Notes: generated by a model from the letters alone, not told the origin. Positions 51,740 through 61,001 are shown, counted from the first letter of the stretch. The stretch is DNA of 64,000 nucleotides from Nitrospirillum pindoramense (GCF_007827955.1 NZ_VITR01000009.1:227359-291358), one strand, 5' to 3'. A program made the numbers and translations.

Positions 51740-52810
51740 ATGACATCCATGAACACACACACCCTGCAGGACCGGATCGCCGGTTCGCTGCTGCTGGCCG
51801 GCATGGGCGACGCGCTGGGCGCCCCCACCGAGCAATGGTCCATGGCCGAGATCCTGGCCGCCCATGGCGGGCCGGTTGCCAGCTTCGTGACGCCCACGGC
51901 CGACACCTTCGCCGGCGCCAACGCCGGCAAGAGGGCGGAGGTGACGGACGACGCCAGCCAGATGTACTACCTGGCCCGCGCCCTGGTGCGCGGCGGGGGC
52001 CGCCTGGACGCGGCCGGCTGGGTCGCCTGTCTGCTGGACTGGGCCGACACCTCGCCCAAGGCCGGCTTCATGGGGCCCAGCACGGTGGGCATCGTGGCGG
52101 CCCTGCGTGCCGGCACCGACCCAGCGCTGGTGGGGGTCATCGGCCAGTCGCGGCGCAAGATGACGACCATCGGCACCACCAATGGCGCGGCCATGCGGGT
52201 GGCGCCCGCCGGCCTGGTCCATCCCGGCGACCTGGACGCCGCCTGTGCCCAGGCGCTGGTGACCTGCCTGCCCTCGCACGACACCGATGTCGCCATCGCC
52301 GCCGCCTGCGCCATCGCCGCTGGCACGGCCCGGGCCCTGGTGACGGATGACATCGCCGACGTCATCACCGCCTGCATCGAGGGGGGACGCCAAGGCGCCA
52401 CCCTGGCCGCCCGGCATGCCCGCGTGGGCCCCGGCCCCCGCTTCCAGGCGCGCCTGGACCTGGCATTGGAGATCGCCGCGCGGGCCACGGACGACCTGGC
52501 CTTTCTCGAGGCCTTGGACGCGCAGGTCGGCGCCTCGGTCCTGGCGGCGGAATCGGTGCCGGCGGCCATCGCCATCCTGGCCTACGCCAAGGGCGACCCG
52601 TTGCGCACCATCGCCCTGTCGGCCACCATCGGCAACGACACCGATTCCATCGCCACCATGGCGGGAGCACTGGCCGGCGCCCTGTGCGGCGCCTCCGCCC
52701 TGCCCGCCGGCCTCACCGCCGAATTCAAGGCGGTGAACGCCCTGGACTACGGCCTGGATGCCCTGGCGGCCGAGTTGGCCGCCATCGCCCAGCGGCGGCT
52801 GGCGGCATGA
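51740..52810 (+). CDS. ADP-ribosylglycohydrolase-family protein
   Basis: A 356-residue helical protein of the ARH/DraG family. Two-metal motifs are GMGDALGAPTEQW near the N-terminus, VTDDASQMYYLA (the usual TDDTxM site with Ala in place of Thr) and the C-terminal GNDTDSIATMAGALAGA. Members remove ADP-ribose from proteins or hydrolyse N- or O-ribosyl compounds. In E. coli the yegTUV set pairs such a protein with a nucleoside transporter and a PfkB kinase, as here, so a metabolic role on a ribosylated nutrient is more likely than protein repair. The ATG at 51749 is an alternative start. Confidence 0.85.
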   Translation: MTSMNTHTLQDRIAGSLLLAGMGDALGAPTEQWSMAEILAAHGGPVASFVTPTADTFAGANAGKRAEVTDDASQMYYLARALVRGGGRLDAAGWVACLLDWADTSPKAGFMGPSTVGIVAALRAGTDPALVGVIGQSRRKMTTIGTTNGAAMRVAPAGLVHPGDLDAACAQALVTCLPSHDTDVAIAAACAIAAGTARALVTDDIADVITACIEGGRQGATLAARHARVGPGPRFQARLDLALEIAARATDDLAFLEALDAQVGASVLAAESVPAAIAILAYAKGDPLRTIALSATIGNDTDSIATMAGALAGALCGASALPAGLTAEFKAVNALDYGLDALAAELAAIAQRRLAA

Positions 52811-53853
52811 CGGAGGCCGACACCTTGATGCCCTTGCCCGCCACGGCACGGGAGCGGGCGGACACCCCCACCGCCGTGGACAGGGCGCTAACCCGCTTGG
52901 CCGCACCAGTGCGGGACCTGGCGGCGGCGCTGACCGCCCGGGGGATCGGCCGCCTGCTGATGGCCGGGTCCGGCGATAGCCTGTCCGCTGGGCTGATGGC
53001 CACGCCGGCCTTCGCCGCCTATGCCGGCATTCCCTGCCAGGCGGTCCAGGCCTTCGACCTGGCGCGATATGGCCACCCCGACCTGGGAGCCCATACCGCC
53101 GTGGCGGTGATCAGTTCCAGCGGGCGTCCGTCGCCCGCCCATGACGCCCTGGCCCGCGCCCGGGAGAGTGGCGCCCTGGTTATCGGCATCTGCGATCGGG
53201 AGGGCACGCCCTTCCTGGCCCCGCCGGTTTTGGGCCTGTGCCCCGGCGCCAGCAAGGACGGCATGCCCACGCAATCGACCACCGCCACGCTGGCCGTCCT
53301 GATCCTGCTGGCGCTGGAATGGGGCGAGGTGCTGCGACGGCCAATGGCAGGCCCCCGCCGGGAGCTCGCCGCCCTGCCGGCCACCCTGGAAAGCGTCCTG
53401 CGATCCGACACCGCAATCCACACCCTGGGCACCACGCTGGCCACCCGGCGCCATCTGCACATTGTCGGCGCCGGTCCCAACACCGGCACCGCCCGCTGCA
53501 TCGCCGACCTGCTGACGGCGGCGGCGGGACTGGCGGCCCTGCCCCATGCGGTGGAGGAGTTCCACCACGCCCTGCGCCTGCAGGCCCTGACCCCCACCGA
53601 CCTGGTGCTGCTCCTGGCGCCCCCCGGCGCGCGCGCGGCGGACCACCTGGCTGAGACCGCCACCGCCGCCCGCGAGCGCGGTGCGGCGGTGGCGGTGCTG
53701 GGCGGGCCGGACTTCCCCGTGCCCGGGATGGATGAGCCCATGACGCCCCTGCCGTTGCTGATGCAGGGCCAGGCCCTGGCGTTGGCCGCCGGTGACGCCG
53801 CCGCCCGCGTCGGGCGCTTCCGGACCCTCGCCAGCACGGGGGTGGCCCCATGA
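52807..53853 (+). CDS. Double-SIS-domain sugar isomerase/deaminase-like protein
   Basis: A 348-residue protein with two SIS folds, the layout of AgaS/FrlB-type sugar-phosphate deglycases and isomerases without a glutaminase domain. Domain 1 contains LLMAGSGDSLSAGLM and VAVISSSGRPSPAHDAL with the Ser-rich phosphosugar loop. Domain 2 contains LHIVGAGPNTGTARCIADL and AVEEFHHAL, the last like the catalytic Glu region. It overlaps both neighbours by four bases. It probably processes the sugar phosphate from the PfkB kinase encoded next, perhaps an amino- or ribosyl-sugar phosphate (inference). Confidence 0.82.
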   Translation: MTEADTLMPLPATARERADTPTAVDRALTRLAAPVRDLAAALTARGIGRLLMAGSGDSLSAGLMATPAFAAYAGIPCQAVQAFDLARYGHPDLGAHTAVAVISSSGRPSPAHDALARARESGALVIGICDREGTPFLAPPVLGLCPGASKDGMPTQSTTATLAVLILLALEWGEVLRRPMAGPRRELAALPATLESVLRSDTAIHTLGTTLATRRHLHIVGAGPNTGTARCIADLLTAAAGLAALPHAVEEFHHALRLQALTPTDLVLLLAPPGARAADHLAETATAARERGAAVAVLGGPDFPVPGMDEPMTPLPLLMQGQALALAAGDAAARVGRFRTLASTGVAP

Positions 53854-54863
53854 TCCCGCCCGGCCCCCGCCGCTTTGGCCTGCTGGCCTATGGCGACCCC
53901 AATATCGACCTGGTCTTCGCCGTGGACCGCGCACCGGCGGCGGACGAGAAGGTGCTGGGCCGGCATCTGGGCCGCCACGCCGGCGGCACGGCGGCCAACG
54001 TGGCCTGCGCCGCCGCCCGCCTGGGCCTGCCCACCGCAGCCTACGGCCGGGTCGGCCGCGATGATGGCGATGGCGACCACCTGGTGGCGGAGTTCCAGCG
54101 CTTCGGCGTCGCCCCCCAGTGGGTGCGGCGGGTGCCGGGACCCTGCGCCACGGCCCTGATCCTGGTGGAGGGGGATGGGGAGAAGGCGCTGGTCTACGCG
54201 CCGCTGCCCGGCTGGCCGCTGGATACGGCCACCCTGGCCCCGGCCCTGGAACAGTCCCGCATCGTCTACGCCATGCCGTACGACCTGGCGGAGTTCGATG
54301 TCGTGAGCCGCCTGGCCCGCGCCACCGGCACCCTGGTCGCCATCGATGTGGAGGCGGCGGTGGCCCCGGGCCCGGAACGGCTGGCGGCGCTGCTGCCCCT
54401 GAGCGACATCGTGTTCTTCAACGAAGGCGGGTTCCGTGCCGCGACCGGCCAGCCGCCGACGCCGGAGCATGCCCGCACGCTGTTGAACCAAGGGCCGGGG
54501 TTGGTGGTGGTGACCTTGGGCGCCCGGGGGGCCATCGCCGTGCGGGGTGAGGAGAGCGTGATCCAGCCCGCGTTCCCGGCGCGCCTGGTGGACGCGACCG
54601 GGGCTGGCGACTGCTTCAACGCCGCCGTGCTCGCCCGCCTGCTCCACGGCGACAGCCTGGCCGACGCCCTGCGCTTCGCCGCCGCCGCCGCCAGTCTGGC
54701 CATCACCGCCATCGGCGCCCACGCGGGCTTTCCCGACCATGCCGCGGTGGCCTCGGTATTGGACACCCCGGCCCCGGAGGCGAATAACACCGGGCAGGTC
54801 CACGGCGACGTTTCACCCCATGACGCCGGACCTGCGCCGTATCCTTTCCAGAAAGGTCAGTGA
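53850..54863 (+). CDS. PfkB-family sugar/nucleoside kinase
   Basis: A 337-residue ribokinase-fold kinase. It has the N-terminal GDPNIDLVFAVDRAP, the sugar-binding GRHAGGTAANVACAAARLG and the catalytic DATGAGDCFNAAV with Asp as general base. Unlike the kinase at 641 it has no HTH domain. It is the last gene of the operon and likely phosphorylates ribose or a related sugar released by the nucleoside hydrolase. The last ~25 residues after SVLDTP are low-complexity and extend past the normal family end. Confidence 0.9.
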   Translation: MIPPGPRRFGLLAYGDPNIDLVFAVDRAPAADEKVLGRHLGRHAGGTAANVACAAARLGLPTAAYGRVGRDDGDGDHLVAEFQRFGVAPQWVRRVPGPCATALILVEGDGEKALVYAPLPGWPLDTATLAPALEQSRIVYAMPYDLAEFDVVSRLARATGTLVAIDVEAAVAPGPERLAALLPLSDIVFFNEGGFRAATGQPPTPEHARTLLNQGPGLVVVTLGARGAIAVRGEESVIQPAFPARLVDATGAGDCFNAAVLARLLHGDSLADALRFAAAAASLAITAIGAHAGFPDHAAVASVLDTPAPEANNTGQVHGDVSPHDAGPAPYPFQKGQ

Positions 54864-55068
54864 TGTCCTCCGCCTGCCGTCGGCGCCCAGGATGACGCCA
54901 GCGGCATGGGACGCGACCAAAAGGCAAACAACCTTAAGAAGATATGCGGCCAGCTTTTCAACATATGAGGCATAATCCGGCACCTCCCTTAATGAGACAA
55001 TGCCCAGTCCGCTGATCGTGCTGCCGACCTCCAAGAACGGGCCGGCGGGCAGCCGCAGCATCTACCTT
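54864..55068. other. Gene-poor stretch after the nucleoside operon
   Basis: No supported gene. A minus-strand frame at 54813-55061 (82 codons) has AAGG four bases before its ATG and a hydrophobic stretch, but it overlaps the kinase end and matches nothing I know. No clear terminator for the operon is visible. With the following MITE-like element and Fur site the gap to the AraC gene totals 455 bases. Confidence 0.4.
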
Positions 55069-55223
55069 ATACCAAGTAGCGATGATCCTGACCTATGGCA
55101 GGCTCATCGACCTTAGTCGCCGGCGCCGCCATCCGGCGGCTTGGCTTCCGCGCCTTACGGCGCGCGGCGGCAGTCGCCGCCGATACCAAGGAGCGACGAA
55201 TGGGAATCATCGCTCCTTGGTAT
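55069..55223. mobile_element. MITE-like palindromic element, 155 bases
   Basis: The left end ATACCAAGTAGCGATGAT (55069-55086) is the inverted complement of the right end at 55206-55223 with 17 of 18 matches. The right end can also fold by itself, since ATACCAAGGAGCGA (55183-55196) pairs perfectly with TCGCTCCTTGGTAT (55210-55223). The interior is full of GC-rich inverted repeats and codes for nothing. TA dinucleotides at both edges would fit target duplication by an IS630/mariner-type transposase. Confidence 0.55.
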
Positions 55224-55242
55224 TAGCGGCCTGTCATAGATG

Positions 55243-55257
55243 TGATACTGATTATCA
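55243..55257. promoter_or_regulatory. Fur box
   Basis: TGATACTGATTATCA matches the 7-1-7 Fur consensus TGATAATGATTATCA at 14 of 15 positions. It lies 20 bases right of the MITE-like element and 62 bases before the AraC-type start codon, consistent with iron repression of that regulator. Confidence 0.7.
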
Positions 55258-55318
55258 CTTGCAGATATCGCGCCGCCGGTCGCATGATGGGCGCCTCCCC
55301 TCTTTGTGTCGGGCAATC

Positions 55319-56212
55319 ATGCTGCAACATCACCAGCCCAGCCAATTCTCTCCAGCTAATGCTGAATTGGACGCTCACGATGCGTTTGGTCCCCGGCAGC
55401 ATGACGCTGACGAACACTGGGCTTACGAAATCGCGCGTCCGGTCATCGCCGTCGGTGTCGAGACCAAACTCGCGGCGATGAAGGAAACCAGCCTTCATCA
55501 TCATCGAAAGGCGCAGCTGATCCTGACGCTCAGCGGTGTCGTCACCTGCGAGGTGGATAACAGCGCATGGATAGTCCCACCGCAGTGCGCACTCTGGATA
55601 CCGGGCGGGCAGGCCCACAGCCTCAGAGCCTCCGGCGATCTCAAGATCTACTGCCTCTTTGTCGAGACAGACGCGGCGGCGGTCATGCCGGCCGAATGCT
55701 GTACAATCGCCGTCACCCCTCTCCTCCGGGAATTGATGCTGCGTACCGCGTCGCTTCCCCCGCTTTATGACATGGGTGGCCCGGACGGCCGCTTGGTTAC
55801 GGTGCTTCTGGATGAGTTGGCGGCCGCATCCGTCGAGAAATTGCACTTTCCGATGCCGCGCGATCCACGGCTTAGAAAGATCGTCAATGCCATGCTGTCC
55901 GACCCGGCGGAGCGCCTGACAATCGCCGAATGGGGCCGCCAAGTCGGCGCGTCCGAGCGCAACCTCACGCGCATCCTGAGAACGGAAACCGGTATGAGCT
56001 TCGGACGGTGGCGCCAGCAGCTTCACATTCAGCTGGCCTTGCAGCACCTCGCCCAGGGGGTTTCGGTCAAGGTGGTCGCCCAGGATCTCGGGTATGAGAG
56101 CGCAAGCGCGTTCATCACCATGTTCCGGAAGGCCCTGGGCAAATCCCCAGCCCGATATCTGGCTGATCGCTGCCGTCTCGGATCGAGCGCCGAGGCTTTG
56201 CCCAGTTCCTGA
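55319..56212 (+). CDS. AraC-family transcriptional regulator with cupin sensor
   Basis: A 297-residue AraC-type regulator. The N-terminal cupin (about 40-110) includes SLHHHRKAQLILTLSGVVTCEV; the C-terminal pair of helix-turn-helix motifs covers about 190-290 (TIAEWGRQVGASERNLTRIL and VSVKVVAQDLGYESASAFITMFRKALGKSP). The frame is open further upstream into the mobile element, but the ATG at 55319 is where homology-like sequence begins. Its promoter has a strong Fur box and a siderophore receptor locus lies 0.7 kb away on the other strand, so it may activate iron uptake. The ligand is unknown. Confidence 0.88.
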   Translation: MLQHHQPSQFSPANAELDAHDAFGPRQHDADEHWAYEIARPVIAVGVETKLAAMKETSLHHHRKAQLILTLSGVVTCEVDNSAWIVPPQCALWIPGGQAHSLRASGDLKIYCLFVETDAAAVMPAECCTIAVTPLLRELMLRTASLPPLYDMGGPDGRLVTVLLDELAAASVEKLHFPMPRDPRLRKIVNAMLSDPAERLTIAEWGRQVGASERNLTRILRTETGMSFGRWRQQLHIQLALQHLAQGVSVKVVAQDLGYESASAFITMFRKALGKSPARYLADRCRLGSSAEALPSS

Positions 56213-56296
56213 ACCTCGCGGCAATAAGGATGGCCGGAATGGTCGCGTAAGCGTCATCCTCCCCACATGTCGGCGCCCTTTCCCCACCTTGGCCCG

Positions 56297-56755
56297 TCAG
56301 CCAGGCGCGCCATCGTGAGCTGCCCTGCTGTTCACAACCAGGTTCCTATCGTTGCGCAGCAGACGCCACGTCGCGCGGAGCGCGATGACGCCAGGCAAGG
56401 TAACCGCAATCAAAGCGGTGGCCATGATGTGGCCGCCGTCACGAATACCGTCAAAGATACCACCCAATGTACCCCCAAGAACAAGGAGCCCCCCCAGGAG
56501 GAGCATGGACCAGTTCGCCGCGCCGGAGCGCACTGTGACAGCCAACAGGGGGGGAACGAGCCAAAGCACATAAAGGATGGCGAACGCCCATAGAGCGCCT
56601 GCGTCCAAGACAATTTCCGGCGTGGCGCCATGGTTCGCGATGTAGGCGCTCAGATAAGTTAACAACTGCATGACGGCGTAGATCAGGCTGCCAATTGCCG
56701 TCATCACCCACAGCAAGGCCACCTGATGTCGCAATAGTGTCGCCGATTCATTCAT
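56297..56755 (-). CDS. Small membrane protein of unknown function
   Basis: A 152-residue protein with four predicted membrane helices: about 14-37, 52-73, 79-97 and 108-127. The final segment is cytoplasmic (LRNDRNLVVNSRAAHDG). I do not recognise a family. GGAGG seven bases upstream selects the ATG at 56755 over in-frame ATGs at 56761 and 56776. It is on the same strand as the piuC-fiu-sel1 genes, 161 bases after piuC, and may be the last gene of that unit or independent. Convergent with the AraC gene. Confidence 0.65.
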   Translation of the reverse strand: MNESATLLRHQVALLWVMTAIGSLIYAVMQLLTYLSAYIANHGATPEIVLDAGALWAFAILYVLWLVPPLLAVTVRSGAANWSMLLLGGLLVLGGTLGGIFDGIRDGGHIMATALIAVTLPGVIALRATWRLLRNDRNLVVNSRAAHDGAPG

Positions 56756-56916
56756 GGCCATTCCTCCAATATTCAAGAAAACTCGATTGATGATGTCCGC
56801 GGCAGACCTCAGCCTATGGCTTGGGATTGCCTACGCTCATGTTTGGCTTCTTCATCGGCACAATCAGCGCTGCGGGCGTCGCAACGAAGGCGGAGAGAGA
56901 GCGCCGCGCGGGCGTC

Positions 56917-57600
56917 TCACAGTTCCGCCTCCCGCCGGAGCAGGTTGTGATACACCCCGGTAAGTGCCAGGGTCCCCTGCGTGTCGCCCTCCAAGGACGT
57001 TCGGACCTCTATGATCGCGCGATCAAGGTCGTAAAGCAGCGTGCGCAACCCTTCGTCCTTGATCATCGACTGGGTCCAAAAGAATGATGCCCAGCGTGTG
57101 CCACGGGTGATCTCGTTCACCCGGTGCAAACTGCCGGCTGGATACAGGGCCATGTGACCGGCGGGCAGCTTAACCACATGCACGCCGTAGCTGTCTTCGA
57201 CCACCAACTCCCCGCCGTCATAAGCCTCAGGATCCGTGAGGAAGAGTGTTGACGACAAATCCGCGCGCATCCGGATCCCGACATTGGGTACCGCCCGCAC
57301 GGCGCCATCGACATGGGTATCGAACCGCATGCCGACATCGTACCGGTTGAAAAGCGGCGGCAGGACGCGCAAGGGCAGCGCGGCGCTGTTGAACAGGGCG
57401 TTTCGGCCCAGCGCCCGCAGGATGATGTCGCCGGCTTCACGCGCCGCGGCCGAACCTTCCGGAAGCTGAAGATTATGCTTCGCACGGGCCGCCTGGTCAC
57501 CGGCCGTGACACGACCATCCACAACCGCCGCTACCTCTATCATGCGGCGGACGGTGGCGACCTCTTCCGCCGACAGGACCTGGGGAATTTCGATCAGCAT
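56917..57600 (-). CDS. piuC: PKHD-type Fe(II)/2-oxoglutarate hydroxylase
   Basis: A 227-residue dioxygenase of the YbiX/PiuC family. Iron ligands His96, Asp98 and His159, and the 2-oxoglutarate-binding Arg169, fall at the exact positions typical of the family (FDTHVDG and SLHRVNEITRGTR). It begins three bases after the stop of the TonB siderophore receptor gene, the classical fiu/piuA-piuC arrangement. It is thought to modify a siderophore or receptor-associated ligand under iron limitation; its true substrate is not established. Length is normal. Confidence 0.92.
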   Translation of the reverse strand: MLIEIPQVLSAEEVATVRRMIEVAAVVDGRVTAGDQAARAKHNLQLPEGSAAAREAGDIILRALGRNALFNSAALPLRVLPPLFNRYDVGMRFDTHVDGAVRAVPNVGIRMRADLSSTLFLTDPEAYDGGELVVEDSYGVHVVKLPAGHMALYPAGSLHRVNEITRGTRWASFFWTQSMIKDEGLRTLLYDLDRAIIEVRTSLEGDTQGTLALTGVYHNLLRREAEL

Positions 57601-57603
57601 TGA

Positions 57604-59886
57604 CTAGAACCTCACAGCCGCGGTCACGGTCACAGTGCGGCCAGCGACCGGCGTCGCGTACCCGTTGGAAAAAGCGGAGCTGTAGGCCAGCGCATCGGTG
57701 AGGTTTGTGACGTTGATCGCGACATGGTATTTTTCGGTAGGATCGTAAGAAACCATCGCATCGACCGTGGTCGCCGCATGTATACGCAGCGTATTCAAGT
57801 CGTTCACAAAATAATCAGAGCGATAGTTAACACCACCGCCGACAAGAAGATGGCCGGGCAATCCCTGGACGAGGGAGGCCACATCATAAGTCGACCACAA
57901 AGAGGCGCCGTGCTTCGAAACGTATGGCACCCGGTTGCCCGCCGCGGAGACGGGCGTGAACGCGCTGATGGCGGATGCGACGATCTTGCTGTCCATGTAG
58001 GAGTAGGACGCCTGCACATCCCATTCGGCGGTAATCTTCCCGGTCAGGCCCAGCTCCACGCCTTGAACACGGTCATTGTCGTCGGTGGTTGTCGCAATGC
58101 CTGTCACCGGATCGGTGTAGGAGGCATTGCTTTTATTCACACGGAACAAGGCCGCTGTTGCGCCGAGCCGATCATCGAGAAGGCTCCATTTGGCGCCGAT
58201 CTCAAAGGTCTCATCGCCCTCGGGCTTCAGGTTCGGCTGCGTGCCATACTGCGAAAGCCCCAGGGAGGAGCTGAGCGAGGTGATATTGTTGGCGGGTGGC
58301 GTGAACGACTGCGCGTAGCTGAAATAATAAGTCTGCTGGGTGGTCGGCTCCCAAATCAATGAAGCCTTGGGGCTGGCGAAACTCGTCGTCGTCCCGACCT
58401 GGCTGCCTGCCACGTTGGCGTCGACCTGATAGTGATCCCAACGCACGCCGCCGAGGATGGAAAGCTTCGGCGTCAGCCACACCCGATCGCTGATAAAGGG
58501 GCCGACATCCCAGCTTGTCGCCGTCGTGCGATTGGCCGGGGAGATGACGTCGGCAAAGCCCGGCGAATTGTTGAAGATGGGATGCAGCAATGTTCCCGCC
58601 GGCTCGGGGCCGGTCGGCAAATAGAAGTCCGTGGTCGCATGCTGCGCATATGCGTCGACGCCGGACACCAGCTCGTGGCGGAACCACCCTGTTTCGAACC
58701 GCATCACCGCCGTCGTGGCGTTTTCGCCGCCATAACTTGTCTGCTTGCTTCCGCCGACCGCCCAAATCGTGTAGGGCGTGTTGAGGTTTCCCGCCAAGAC
58801 ATCGGTTGCGCATGTGCTCGGGAACGGAAAGCCCGGCGACGCGCACAGGGTCGGCGTGAACCTCAGATCCCGTGTGTAATGGCCGAAGCGCGTATCATTG
58901 GTAAGCGTCAGCCAATCGCCGAATTGACCCGTGTAAAGGACCGTGCCGACATCGGCATCCATGAGATCGCGGTCGCTTTCACGCCCGTAATAGGTCGAGC
59001 GTGGGACGCCGTATTCCGTGACGGGCTCACCAATGGCGCCCGCGACGCTGACCATGGGCACGCCGAAATCCGGCCGCTGGTTACTGTGCTGGTGGAAGTA
59101 GTCGACAATGACCTGCTGATCGGTGCCCAGACCAAAACCGACAGATCCGAGGACACCCCACCGGTCCGAATAGACATGGTCCCGGTCGACGATATCCTGA
59201 CGATTGCCCATGACGACAACCCGCGCCGCCGTGGTCTCGTTAAGCTGACGATTCACGTCGAGCACGCCACGGCCGTAAGGGCCCATGCCGCCGGTCAATT
59301 CGAACGACGAATCATCACCAAGATGGGCTTTTTTGCTCTCCATCTCGATCACGCCACCGGTGGTGCCGTTGCCGAAGCTCTGGGATGAGGGGCCTTTGAG
59401 AACCATGATGTTCTCGGCGGCGAAGCTGTCGCGCACATAGGACCCGAAGTCGCGGAGACCATCCACGTACACATCACCGGAAGCGTCAAAGCCGCGGATA
59501 CGGAACTGATCGCCGCTGATCCCGCCGTTCCCCTCGCCGGTAGCGACGGTGATCCCGGGCACATATTGCAGCACCTGGTTGACGGTGGTGGCGTGCTGCT
59601 GCTCGATCACCAGCTGCGGTATGACCGTGATTGTCTGCGGCGTGCTCTGCAGTGGGTCCGGAAGCCGATTGAGACCGGTATCGGTCTGCAGGGCGTTGGT
59701 CGATACAGCGTCCGCCCCCTCGACCTTGAGCGAAGGAAGCAAAATCGTGCCGCCGCTGGACGGCTGCGCCGGCGCGGCATCCTGAGCCCCGGCCTCATTG
59801 GCGGCAATGAAGACAGCGCCACTCGCGAGGCTGGCCGTGGCGCCAAGGCCCGTCAACGCGGGCCGCAAGGTTTTAATTGTTATCAC
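57604..59886 (-). CDS. fiu: TonB-dependent catecholate siderophore receptor (Fiu/PiuA-like)
   Basis: A 760-residue siderophore receptor. The GTG at 59886 with GAAGAGGG upstream gives a signal peptide ending near AGAQDA. The plug has QTITVIPQLVIEQQHATT, IRGFDASGDVYVDGLRD and MVLKGPSSQSFGNGTTGG, patterns of Fiu/PiuA receptors. The barrel ends VTVTAAVRF. It imports ferric catecholates, probably monomers such as dihydroxybenzoylserine (family knowledge). The genes sel1, fiu and piuC are consecutive on the minus strand with 26 and 3 bases between, one operon. Confidence 0.92.
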   Translation of the reverse strand: MITIKTLRPALTGLGATASLASGAVFIAANEAGAQDAAPAQPSSGGTILLPSLKVEGADAVSTNALQTDTGLNRLPDPLQSTPQTITVIPQLVIEQQHATTVNQVLQYVPGITVATGEGNGGISGDQFRIRGFDASGDVYVDGLRDFGSYVRDSFAAENIMVLKGPSSQSFGNGTTGGVIEMESKKAHLGDDSSFELTGGMGPYGRGVLDVNRQLNETTAARVVVMGNRQDIVDRDHVYSDRWGVLGSVGFGLGTDQQVIVDYFHQHSNQRPDFGVPMVSVAGAIGEPVTEYGVPRSTYYGRESDRDLMDADVGTVLYTGQFGDWLTLTNDTRFGHYTRDLRFTPTLCASPGFPFPSTCATDVLAGNLNTPYTIWAVGGSKQTSYGGENATTAVMRFETGWFRHELVSGVDAYAQHATTDFYLPTGPEPAGTLLHPIFNNSPGFADVISPANRTTATSWDVGPFISDRVWLTPKLSILGGVRWDHYQVDANVAGSQVGTTTSFASPKASLIWEPTTQQTYYFSYAQSFTPPANNITSLSSSLGLSQYGTQPNLKPEGDETFEIGAKWSLLDDRLGATAALFRVNKSNASYTDPVTGIATTTDDNDRVQGVELGLTGKITAEWDVQASYSYMDSKIVASAISAFTPVSAAGNRVPYVSKHGASLWSTYDVASLVQGLPGHLLVGGGVNYRSDYFVNDLNTLRIHAATTVDAMVSYDPTEKYHVAINVTNLTDALAYSSAFSNGYATPVAGRTVTVTAAVRF

Positions 59887-59912
59887 AATACCCTCTTCAA
59901 CTCCGATGGTTC

Positions 59913-61001
59913 TCAGCGCGGCGGCCGCATGACGCGGCAGCGGCGGGCAAATGCCGCGAGCAGCTTCGTCGGCGATCGCATCGCGCGCAGGCGATCTGTG
60001 GCCTCGGTGTGCCCATTCTTTGCAGCCGTTTTGAAAAGCATCCGCGCAGCGGCGGGGTCTGGCGGACCCGCCACGCCGTTTTCCAGCGCGACGCCATATG
60101 CATAGAGATCACCTGGCTGGCCGCCTTCCGCGATACGCTGGAGTGCCTCAAGGCCGCGTCGTCGCAATGCCGCCCCCGGCTGCGCCAGCAGCAGGGGCGC
60201 GATGCGCCGGCGGAATCCGTTGTCGCTATTGGCGATGGCACGCTGCAGCCATTGATCGGCGGCTTCCACCTCGCCCTTGCGGTACAGGATCGTGGCCAGA
60301 TTGTATTGCGCCCAGTGATCGCCCAGCTTGGCGGCCTTCCTATACCAGAACAGCGCGCCGGCGGGATCGCGGGGCCCTGCCCAGCCTTCCTCCAGAAAGC
60401 GCGCGAGTGAGTTCATGGCCTTGAGATTGGCTTTGCTGGCGCCGCTTTCCGCTGCGGCCTTGAACAGGGCGAAGGCGCGAGGACGGTCTTTCGGATCGCC
60501 TCGGCGCATCAGCATCTGTGCCAGGTTGACCTGCGCCCAAAGGTGGCCAGCCTGCGCCGCGATCTCGAATGACTCGGTTGCGCGCGCGTGATCGACAGCG
60601 ACACCCCACCCCTGTTCATAGCAGCGCCCGACCATGTTGCGGGCTTCAAGATCACCGGTTGCGGCGGCCTTCTGGAACCAGGCGAACGCCGCTTCCGGGT
60701 CGCCCGCGATTTCACGGCCATCCAGCAACAATTGTCCGAATACAAGCTGGGCGGGCGCGAACCCCGCCTGCGCGGCAGCCTTCATCCAGCGGACAGCGGC
60801 CTGCGGATTATTCGCCAGCATGTCGCGCAAGCCATGGGCAGTGACGCGCTGAGGTCGAAGCTGGATGATGGGCCGAGGCGGTGCCGACGCCACGTCGCCG
60901 GCCAGTGTCGCTGCACGTTCAGCCGACAAAGGCGCCTTGGGCGCATGATCTCTCTGAACCGGCACCTGGCCTAAATCTCCATGGCTTTGAGGGAAGGTCA
61001 T
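59913..61001 (-). CDS. Sel1-repeat protein of the fiu-piuC operon
   Basis: A 362-residue alpha-solenoid with about six to seven Sel1 (TPR-like) repeats, for example AFAWFQKAAATGDLEARNM and ALFWYRKAAKLGDHWAQYNL, each about 36 residues. There is no signal peptide at the ATG 61001, so it appears cytoplasmic. Sel1 proteins often accompany Fiu/PiuC genes in proteobacteria and probably scaffold or stabilise partners; no catalytic motif is seen. It is the first gene of the operon, with a Fur-like site just before it. Confidence 0.85.
   Translation of the reverse strand: MTFPQSHGDLGQVPVQRDHAPKAPLSAERAATLAGDVASAPPRPIIQLRPQRVTAHGLRDMLANNPQAAVRWMKAAAQAGFAPAQLVFGQLLLDGREIAGDPEAAFAWFQKAAATGDLEARNMVGRCYEQGWGVAVDHARATESFEIAAQAGHLWAQVNLAQMLMRRGDPKDRPRAFALFKAAAESGASKANLKAMNSLARFLEEGWAGPRDPAGALFWYRKAAKLGDHWAQYNLATILYRKGEVEAADQWLQRAIANSDNGFRRRIAPLLLAQPGAALRRRGLEALQRIAEGGQPGDLYAYGVALENGVAGPPDPAAARMLFKTAAKNGHTEATDRLRAMRSPTKLLAAFARRCRVMRPPR

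Noticed and set aside
54813..55061. 82-codon minus-strand frame with a hydrophobic segment and AAGG before the ATG
   Set aside because: Overlaps the kinase end, no recognisable family, too short to trust; kept only as a remark.
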